Source of the DNA: an uncultured Christensenella sp.
GTDB taxonomy: Bacteria > Bacillota > Clostridia > Christensenellales > UBA3700
Length of the DNA stretch: 8,125 nt
Reading direction: 5' to 3'
Assembly (NCBI GenBank): GCA_910577795.1
Contig: CAJTNW010000029.1
Span: 12,128 to 20,252, forward strand
The stretch's first letter is position 1, and every line of letters begins with the position of its first letter. The translations under genes were made by a program, and so were the position numbers. The notes below the pieces were generated by a model. That model saw only the letters and a list, made by a program, of their open reading frames with translations, was not told the DNA's origin and made no database searches. Positions 1 through 4,768 of this stretch are shown one piece after another.

Positions 1-759
1 ATTACATATAATTTTTCTTATTGGATAAATGGTGTAGAGTATGCAAATAATATTGGACTTGTTGGTAATGAACAAAACTTGTCATCAATAATAGGTTCTA
101 TGACAGGTCAAAATTTGACAAAGATTTATACGTTGACATTGCGTGAACTTGGTGGTGTAGATTTGCCAAAATCAATAAAAATCTATCCAACAAACTTTGA
201 CTATAAAGACGAAGTTACTGCGTATCTAAAAGACTGGAATAGTGATAAAGATATTGTGTTAGGAAACAAAATATTAAAACCTACTGATAGAGAAAAAATA
301 ACATATACTGATAATCTTGCAATAGTTATAGGTATGATTAATGGTATGATAGATATTGTAACTGCAGCACTTATTGCGTTTACTGCATTATCTTTGGTAG
401 TTTCTACAGTTATGATAGCAATAATCACTTATGTTTCAGTTATTGAAAGAATAAAAGAAATTGGTGTAATTCGCTCTCTTGGTGGAAGAAAAAAAGATGT
501 ATCAGCGCTATTTAATGCAGAAACATTTATTATAGGTAGCAGTTCTGGTATTATTGGACTATTGATAACTTATATCATTTCATTTATTATAAATCAAATT
601 GTAGGACATTTATTTGGTATTTATACTCTAGCATCTCTTCCAATACTAGGAGCAGTTATAATGTTAGTTTTAAGTATTGGACTTACAATGCTTGCAGGAA
701 TAATCCCAGCAAGTTTGGCTGCAAGAAAAGACCCAGTAAATGCACTTAGAAGTGAATAA
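1..759 (+). CDS. ABC transporter permease, FtsX/MacB-like, C-terminal part (5' end outside window)
   Basis: The reading frame is open from base 1 to a TAA at 757-759, giving 252 visible residues of a longer protein. The first ~100 residues are polar and look like the end of an extracytoplasmic domain. They are followed by three hydrophobic blocks at about residues 105-145, 173-199 and 213-242. The loop after the first block contains VIERIKEIGVIRSLGGRKKD and the C-terminus has PASLAARKDPVNALR. These are hallmark segments of the FtsX-like permease domain: a cytoplasmic coupling helix after a TM helix, and the terminal 'A..+DP..ALR' signature. Such proteins sit in the cytoplasmic membrane and work with an ABC ATPase, often in lipoprotein, peptide or cell-wall related export. 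The substrate cannot be told from this part, nor whether an ATPase domain is fused upstream. A TTG at 79 could be read as a start, but the open frame and same-style sequence upstream argue for a truncated gene. It is separated from the pur genes by a terminator. Confidence 0.88.
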   Translation: MTYNFSYWINGVEYANNIGLVGNEQNLSSIIGSMTGQNLTKIYTLTLRELGGVDLPKSIKIYPTNFDYKDEVTAYLKDWNSDKDIVLGNKILKPTDREKITYTDNLAIVIGMINGMIDIVTAALIAFTALSLVVSTVMIAIITYVSVIERIKEIGVIRSLGGRKKDVSALFNAETFIIGSSSGIIGLLITYIISFIINQIVGHLFGIYTLASLPILGAVIMLVLSIGLTMLAGIIPASLAARKDPVNALRSE

Positions 760-796
760 TTAAATTATAAGTGTATAATAACAAAAAACAATAAAC

Positions 797-825
797 AAAA
801 GGCTACTATTTTTAGTAGCCTTTTT
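797..825 (+). terminator. Intrinsic terminator of the permease gene
   Basis: A perfect 7-bp stem, GGCTACT (801-807) and AGTAGCC (814-820), encloses a six-base A/T loop. It is preceded by AAAA (797-800) and followed by TTTTT (821-825), so the stem can extend by A-U pairs. It lies about 40 bases after the permease stop codon, where a Rho-independent terminator would be expected. Because of its A and T flanks it could also act on the opposite strand. Confidence 0.93.
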
Positions 826-961
826 GTGTTGTTATATTTATGATTACTAATAAAAATTAATGGCAAATATTGGTATTTTTATATAAAAAAATATAGGTAT
901 TAAAATAATTTATACGGGGGTTATAAAAAAGTTAATATAAATAATCTTAAAAAGTCGTGTA
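826..961. other. AT-rich non-coding stretch upstream of the pur promoter
   Basis: No credible gene is seen here on either strand; the reverse-strand frame covering 910-1104 has no family features and overlaps the promoter. Two weak patterns are visible. One is a near-direct repeat, TATTGGTATT (868-877) and TATAGGTATT (892-901), starting 24 bases apart. The other is an inverted repeat, TTTATA (909-914) and TATAAA (922-927), around the G-rich core CGGGGGT (915-921), which stands out in such AT-rich DNA. Either could be a regulator site, but short AT repeats arise easily by chance. No CGAA core of the Bacillus PurR box is present on either strand. Confidence 0.4.
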
Positions 962-990
962 TTGATTTGATATAAAGTAAAAAATATGAT
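962..990 (+). promoter_or_regulatory. Likely sigma-A-type promoter of the pur operon
   Basis: TTGATT (962-967) and TATGAT (985-990) are separated by 17 bases and match the -35 and -10 consensus closely. An overlapping alternative with the same spacing is TTGATA (967-972) with TAAGAT (990-995). Transcription would start near 996-1002, about 10-15 bases before the ribosome binding site of the putative leader ORF and roughly 150 bases before purE. It is the best promoter match in the intergenic region. All downstream genes are closely packed, so it probably drives the whole operon. Confidence 0.7.
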
Positions 991-1018
991 AAGATATATA
1001 TGTAACAAATGGAGGACA

Positions 1019-1106
1019 TTATGGTAAATTACTTTATTTCTGCACAATTTAGCCAATTTGGGCAAGATATAATTTACTTTAATATAATAGACTAAGTATG
1101 CCATAA
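1019..1106 (+). promoter_or_regulatory. Possible alternative leader pairings (antiterminator candidates)
   Basis: UUAUGGUA (1019-1026), which contains the leader start codon, can pair with UGCCAUAA (1099-1106), the 5' arm of the downstream hairpin (seven Watson-Crick pairs and one G-U). The overlapping segment GTAAATTA (1024-1031) is also a perfect 8-base complement of TAATTTAC (1070-1077), with an extra G-U at 1023/1078. These two pairings and the hairpin at 1100-1126 compete for the same bases, as in attenuators. The complementarity is visible in the sequence. That it forms and regulates is inference, and 8-base matches in AT-rich RNA can be accidental. Confidence 0.3.
1021..1095 (+). CDS. 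Putative 24-residue leader peptide upstream of purE
   Basis: A strong Shine-Dalgarno sequence, GGAGG (1011-1015), is followed after five bases by ATG (1021). The frame runs 24 codons to TAA at 1093-1095. The peptide begins MVNYFISAQF and continues SQFGQD, then IIYFNIID. Gln occurs at positions 9, 12 and 15 (all CAA), with four Phe, two Tyr and five Ile, so it is hydrophobic and aromatic-rich. It resembles no protein family I recognise. It lies between a good promoter and a terminator-like hairpin that starts four bases after its stop codon, which is the classic position of an attenuation leader peptide. A possible role is to sense translation, for example Gln-tRNA supply, glutamine being the amino donor for PurF and PurL. 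That role is inference. The alternative is a chance short frame within a structured 5' leader. Confidence 0.45.
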   Translation: MVNYFISAQFSQFGQDIIYFNIID

Positions 1107-1137
1107 CACTGACATAGTGTTGTGGCTGTTATTTTTT
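1100..1137 (+). terminator. Terminator-like hairpin just before purE (candidate attenuator)
   Basis: GCCATAACACT (1100-1110) pairs with AGTGTTGTGGC (1116-1126) along 11 base pairs, one of them a G-U, around the five-base loop GACAT. The stem is followed by TGTTATTTTTT (1127-1137), a T-rich but interrupted run. It lies inside the presumed pur transcript, between the promoter and the first gene, and ends directly against the purE Shine-Dalgarno sequence (AGGAGG, 1138-1143). A full terminator here would block the operon, so conditional termination is the natural reading. The interrupted T-run makes it weaker than the 797-825 terminator. It could instead influence purE translation or mRNA stability. 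Confidence 0.55.
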
Positions 1138-1147
1138 AGGAGGATAT

Positions 1148-1642
1148 ATGGCAAAAGTTGGTATTGTTATGGGTAGTATAAGTGACTTAAGTGTTGTTAC
1201 CCCTGCAGTGGATATTTTAAAAGAGTTTGGTGTTGAAGTTGAAGTTAGAGTAATGAGCGCTCATAGAACACCTAATGAGGCGCACGATTTTGCACAAAAT
1301 GCTATTGCAAATGGTATAGAGGTTTTAATTTCAGCAGCAGGTAAGGCTGCACATTTGGGCGGAGTTCTTGCAAGTTTTACAACTTTGCCTGTTATTGGAC
1401 TACCTATTAAAAGTAGCACTATGGATGGTATGGATAGTTTGCTTTCTACTGTACAAATGCCTGCAGGTGTACCAGTTGCTACAGTTGCTATTAATGGCGG
1501 ATTAAATGCTGGTTTGCTTGCTATTCAAATGCTTGCAATTAAATATCCAGACCTTGCTACAAAACTTGCAAAATACAAAAAAGATATGGCAAAAAAAGTA
1601 TTAGAGGCTGACAAAAAATTGCAAGAGGAACTAAATAAGTAA
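1148..1642 (+). CDS. purE: N5-carboxyaminoimidazole ribonucleotide mutase / AIR carboxylase catalytic subunit PurE
   Basis: Cytoplasmic enzyme that forms CAIR, the carboxylated imidazole intermediate of IMP synthesis. At 164 residues it has the usual single-domain bacterial PurE length. Visible motifs are the N-terminal GSISD (9-13), SAHRTP (37-42) with the active-site His39, AAHL (67-70) with the second active-site His69, and the long conserved block around residues 94-125 including DSLLSTVQMPAGVPVATVAI. The usual Gly-Gly before AAHLPG is replaced here: the segment reads AAGKAAHLGG. I believe this variant recurs in clostridia. The class I (N5-CAIR mutase, PurK partner) assignment is likely from SAHRTP and AAHL, but no purK is in view, so use of CO2 with AIR directly is not excluded. 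The start at ATG 1148 has a perfect AGGAGG four bases upstream. It is the first enzyme gene of the operon, directly behind the hairpin, and ends 102 bases before purF. Confidence 0.96.
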   Translation: MAKVGIVMGSISDLSVVTPAVDILKEFGVEVEVRVMSAHRTPNEAHDFAQNAIANGIEVLISAAGKAAHLGGVLASFTTLPVIGLPIKSSTMDGMDSLLSTVQMPAGVPVATVAINGGLNAGLLAIQMLAIKYPDLATKLAKYKKDMAKKVLEADKKLQEELNK

Positions 1643-1713
1643 AAAGTATTTTAAATACAAAATATAAAAGTTGCAACAATTATGGCAGAAGTGAAAACTT
1701 CAATTAAAAAATG

Positions 1714-1731
1714 TTTAGCAAATTGGCTAAA
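1714..1731 (+). other. Small inverted repeat in the purE-purF gap, next to the purF ribosome binding site
   Basis: TTTAGC (1714-1719) and GCTAAA (1726-1731) can form a 6-bp stem with a six-base loop AAATTG, abutting the purF AGAGG. A second small hairpin lies 12 bases upstream: GAAGT (1688-1692), loop GAAA (1693-1696), ACTTC (1697-1701), a five-pair stem with a GNRA-type loop. The 102-base gap (1643-1744) is the only sizeable one in an otherwise tightly packed operon. The hairpins might tune purF translation or mark an RNA-processing site. Neither has a U-run, so they are not terminators. Confidence 0.3.
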
Positions 1732-1736
1732 AGAGG
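1732..1736 (+). promoter_or_regulatory. purF ribosome binding site, deciding start at 1745
   Basis: AGAGG is placed eight bases before ATG 1745. The in-frame ATG at 1682 has only TTGCAACAATT before it, with no Shine-Dalgarno match. This favours 1745 as the purF start. Confidence 0.7.
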
Positions 1737-1744
1737 ATTTAACT

Positions 1745-3163
1745 ATGTGTATTAAAAATTGTGAATGTGGCTTAGACAAACCTCAAGATGAGTGTGGTGT
1801 TTTTGGTATATATTCTAATGACAGTGCTGATTTAGCAAGAGTAATGTATTATGGTTTATATGCTTTGCAACACAGAGGACAAGAAAGTTGCGGTATTGCT
1901 GTAACTCATGGTATGGAGATTTCATATTATAAAAACTTAGGTCTTGTAAACGAAGTGTTTAATGAAGACATTATGCAAGGCTTACCACAAGGCGATATTG
2001 CTTTGGGACATGTTAGATATGCAAGCAAAGGCTTAAAAAATGCTGTAAATGCTCAACCAGTAGTTTATACAGGCAGATTTGGAATGTTTGCAATTGCTAT
2101 GAATGGTAAAATTACTAATGCAAAAATTTTGCGTGAAAGATTAATTGAGCAAGGTGTTACTTTTCAAACAAATATAGACTGCGAAATTATCGCAAACCTT
2201 TTAAATGTAAACACTGTAGATGGTGAGTGTGATATTGCAAAAGCAGTAAGTGAACTTGAAGGTAGTTTTGCAATTGGACTTATGACAGCAACTAAACTTT
2301 ATGCAATAAGGGATAGATATGGCTTAAGACCTATGGTTGTTGGACAAGGTGCAGATGGATACTATATCTCTAGTGAGTCTTGCGGACTTGATGCAATTGG
2401 TGTTGACTTAATACGTGATGTTATGCCGGGCGAAATTTTGAGTATTTCTTCTAAAGGGTTAGAAAGCGAGTATTTTGCAAAAGCAGAAAGAAGACCTTGT
2501 ATATTTGAATATGTATATACAGCAAGAGCAGATAGTTACATAGATAACAGAAGTGTATATGAGGCAAGATATGAATGTGGAAGATGCCTTGCAAGAAAAT
2601 TAAAATTAAAAGCAGATATTGTTGCGGGTGTTCCTGATAGTGCTAATGTTGCAGCACGTGGATATGCTGCTGAAAGTGGTATTCCTTATATTGACGTACT
2701 AGAAAAAAACAGATATGTTGGAAGAACATTTATTCAGCCAAACCAATTTATGAGGGAAAATAGTGTTAAAATTAAATTAAACCCACATAAACACAATATT
2801 CAAGGTAAGGAAATTATTTTGATAGATGACTCTATAGTAAGAGGTACAACATCTAAAAAGATAGTTGATTTGTTAAAAAAGAGTGGTGCTAAAGCAGTGC
2901 ACATGGTAATAGCATCACCTATAGTAAAACATCCTTGCTATACAGGTATAGATATTGAAACTTATGAGGAACTTATTGGTGCTACAAGAAATGCAGAAGA
3001 AATTGGAAAAATCATTGGTGCAGATAGTTTGCACTTCATGGAAGTTGAAGATTTAATTGCAAGTTGTTCAAGTGGTGAATACAATACTTTCTGTGCAGCA
3101 TGTTTTGACGGAAAGTATCCAGATGATATAGAAAATAAACTTAGAGAAAGAAAGGAGATTTAA
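1745..3163 (+). CDS. purF: Amidophosphoribosyltransferase PurF (glutamine PRPP amidotransferase)
   Basis: Catalyses the committed step, PRPP plus glutamine to 5-phosphoribosylamine. It is 472 residues from ATG 1745, matching Bacillus-type PurF; an in-frame ATG at 1682 would add 21 residues but lacks a ribosome binding site. From 1745 the 16-residue propeptide (MCIKNCECGLDKPQDE) precedes Cys17-GVFG, the nucleophile exposed by self-cleavage in this family. The N-terminal Ntn glutaminase domain follows, with ALQHRGQES (40-48), GHVRYAS (88-94) and MNGKITN (119-125), where HNGNLTN is more usual. The phosphoribosyltransferase domain carries the PRPP loop LIDDSIVRGTT at about 359-369. Four cysteines, Cys252 (PCIFEY), Cys398 (HPCYTGID) and Cys450/Cys453 (FCAACF), correspond to the [4Fe-4S] ligands of Bacillus subtilis PurF; the first two are 236 and 382 in mature numbering. 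This implies an oxygen-sensitive enzyme, with feedback inhibition by nucleotides expected from the family. The stop is one base before purM. Confidence 0.97.
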   Translation: MCIKNCECGLDKPQDECGVFGIYSNDSADLARVMYYGLYALQHRGQESCGIAVTHGMEISYYKNLGLVNEVFNEDIMQGLPQGDIALGHVRYASKGLKNAVNAQPVVYTGRFGMFAIAMNGKITNAKILRERLIEQGVTFQTNIDCEIIANLLNVNTVDGECDIAKAVSELEGSFAIGLMTATKLYAIRDRYGLRPMVVGQGADGYYISSESCGLDAIGVDLIRDVMPGEILSISSKGLESEYFAKAERRPCIFEYVYTARADSYIDNRSVYEARYECGRCLARKLKLKADIVAGVPDSANVAARGYAAESGIPYIDVLEKNRYVGRTFIQPNQFMRENSVKIKLNPHKHNIQGKEIILIDDSIVRGTTSKKIVDLLKKSGAKAVHMVIASPIVKHPCYTGIDIETYEELIGATRNAEEIGKIIGADSLHFMEVEDLIASCSSGEYNTFCAACFDGKYPDDIENKLRERKEI

Positions 3164-3164
3164 A

Positions 3165-4181
3165 ATGGCTATTGATTACAAATCAGCAGGTGTAGATGTA
3201 GAGGCAGGTTACGAAGCAGTAAAACTAATGAAAGAGTATGTAAAAACTACTTACAATAACAATGTTTTGGGTGATTTAGGTAGTTTTGGTGGCTTTTATG
3301 CTTTAGACGATAAAGAAGATGGTGACTGCTTGGTTGCTGGTACTGATGGTGTTGGTACTAAATTGAAATATGCTTTTATACTAGATAAGCATGACACTAT
3401 TGGAATTGATGCAGTTGCAATGTGCGTTAATGATATAGTTTGTCAAGGTGCAAAACCATTATTATTCCTAGATTATATTGCACAAGGCAAGTTGATACCA
3501 CAAAGAGTTGCAGAAATTGTTAAAGGTGTATCAAAAGGTTGTGTGGAAAGTGGTTGTGCTTTAATAGGTGGTGAAACTGCTGAAATGCCAGGATTTTATC
3601 CAGAAGATGAGTATGATATTGCTGGTTTTGCAGTTGGTATAGTAAAACGCAATAAAATAATTAATGGCAAAAGTATTAAAGAGGGTGATGTTTTAATAGG
3701 TTTAAGGTCATCTGGTGTACATAGCAATGGTTATTCTCTTGTTAGAAAACTTTTTGGTGAGGATAAAGCAAAATTAAATGAGTATAACGAAACTTTAGGT
3801 TGTACTCCTGCAGAAGTTGTATTGACTCCAACAAAATTGTATGTAAAACCTATTTTATCTTTAATAGAAAAATTTGAAATAAAAGGTATTGCTCATATCA
3901 CTGGTGGCGGATTTATAGAAAACATTCCTAGAATTTTACCAAACGGATTAGCGGCTAAAATTGATAGAAAAAATTATAATGTTCCTAAATTATTTAAAGC
4001 ATTGCAGGAAATTGCAGAAATTTCTGACGAAAAAATGTACAATACTTTTAATATGGGTACAGGTATGGTATTGGCAGTAGATAGCAAAATAGCACAGGCT
4101 GTTATTGCGGAACTTAAAAACTTAGGCGAAGAGGCTTATGTTTTGGGTGAAGTTGTAAAAGGCAGTGGTGTCATACTATGA
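3165..4181 (+). CDS. purM: Phosphoribosylformylglycinamidine cyclo-ligase PurM (AIR synthetase)
   Basis: Cytoplasmic ATP-dependent ring closure of FGAM to aminoimidazole ribonucleotide (AIR), the step before PurE. The protein is 338 residues, the normal length for the family. Conserved segments in order are GTDGVGTKLK (59-68), HDTIGIDAVAMCVNDI (76-91), GGETAEMPGFY (135-145), AGFAVGIV (153-160), RSSGVHSNGYSLVRK (181-195), HITGGGFIENIPR (244-256) and FNMGTGM (295-301). These cover the nucleotide-binding and core regions of the PurM/SelD/ThiL superfamily, and HSNGYSLVRK with HITGGG separate it from SelD and ThiL. ATG 3165 has AGGAG (3153-3157) seven bases upstream, inside the end of purF. Its TGA overlaps the purN ATG in an ATGA junction, implying coupled translation. 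Confidence 0.97.
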   Translation: MAIDYKSAGVDVEAGYEAVKLMKEYVKTTYNNNVLGDLGSFGGFYALDDKEDGDCLVAGTDGVGTKLKYAFILDKHDTIGIDAVAMCVNDIVCQGAKPLLFLDYIAQGKLIPQRVAEIVKGVSKGCVESGCALIGGETAEMPGFYPEDEYDIAGFAVGIVKRNKIINGKSIKEGDVLIGLRSSGVHSNGYSLVRKLFGEDKAKLNEYNETLGCTPAEVVLTPTKLYVKPILSLIEKFEIKGIAHITGGGFIENIPRILPNGLAAKIDRKNYNVPKLFKALQEIAEISDEKMYNTFNMGTGMVLAVDSKIAQAVIAELKNLGEEAYVLGEVVKGSGVIL

Positions 4182-4768
4182 AAAATATAGCAATTTTCGC
4201 AAGCGGGTCTGGTTCTGATATGCAGTCTGTAATAGATGGTGTAAAGGCTGGACAAATTGACGGAAAAGTTAAACTAGTTATTACAAATAAGACTGGTATT
4301 TTTGCAATAGAGCGAGCCGCAAAAGAAAATATTACTTGCAAAACTTTTACTTTAAAGGAATATGGCAGTCACGAAGTACGTGATATGGCTGTATTAAAGG
4401 AATTAAAGGAAAATAACATTGATTTAATAGTTCTTGCAGGGTATTTGAGTATTGTAACACCAGTTATTATTAACGAATATGAAAGAAAAATTATTAATAT
4501 CCATCCGTCTTTAATACCAAGACACTGTGGTGTTGGATATTATGGAATAAAGGTTCACGAATCTGTTATTAAAAGCGGAGATAAAGAGAGTGGTGCAACT
4601 GTACATTTTGTGGATTCTGGTGCGGATACAGGTGAAATTATTGAACAAGTTAAGGTCAAAGTTTTAAGTGACGATACACCTGAAAGTTTACAAAAAAGGG
4701 TGTTAGAAAAAGAACATGTGCTACTACCAAATGTTGTGGCAAAACTATGTAGAGAGGAGATAAAATAA
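4178..4768 (+). CDS. purN: Phosphoribosylglycinamide formyltransferase PurN (GART)
   Basis: Transfers the formyl group of 10-formyltetrahydrofolate to GAR, producing FGAR. The protein is 196 residues, typical for PurN. Visible motifs are the N-terminal FASGSGSDMQ (7-16), the phosphate-binding region of the Rossmann-like fold; VLAGYLSIVTP (85-95); INIHPSLIP (106-114) with catalytic Asn107 and His109; and ATVHFVDSGADTG (140-152) with His143 and catalytic Asp150. These correspond to Asn106, His108, His137 and Asp144 of the E. coli enzyme. The segment RHCGVGYYGIKVHE is the form I associate with clostridial PurN. The start overlaps the purM stop (ATGA, 4178-4181) and has no strong Shine-Dalgarno of its own, so it probably depends on ribosomes finishing purM. 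Its TAA shares a base with the purH ATG. This is the folate-dependent enzyme, not the formate-dependent PurT. Confidence 0.97.
   Translation: MKNIAIFASGSGSDMQSVIDGVKAGQIDGKVKLVITNKTGIFAIERAAKENITCKTFTLKEYGSHEVRDMAVLKELKENNIDLIVLAGYLSIVTPVIINEYERKIINIHPSLIPRHCGVGYYGIKVHESVIKSGDKESGATVHFVDSGADTGEIIEQVKVKVLSDDTPESLQKRVLEKEHVLLPNVVAKLCREEIK

Noticed and set aside
201..428. Reverse-strand ORF inside the permease gene
   Set aside because: Its hydrophobic look simply mirrors the transmembrane segments on the + strand.
79..759. Complete 226-residue permease gene starting at TTG 79
   Set aside because: The frame is open back to base 1 with protein-like sequence and there is no Shine-Dalgarno before the TTG, so it is a truncated longer gene.
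910..1104. 64-residue reverse-strand ORF in the intergenic region
   Set aside because: It overlaps the promoter and leader, has no recognisable family motifs, and its composition fits AT-rich non-coding DNA.
826..1147. Guanine or PRPP (ykkC-type) riboswitch, T-box or PurBox ahead of purE
   Set aside because: I could not find the conserved cores of these elements: no CGAA-type PurBox on either strand, no T-box GGTGG-like antiterminator, and no purine aptamer pattern. The short promoter-to-purE distance (~150 bases) also leaves little room for a full aptamer besides the hairpin.
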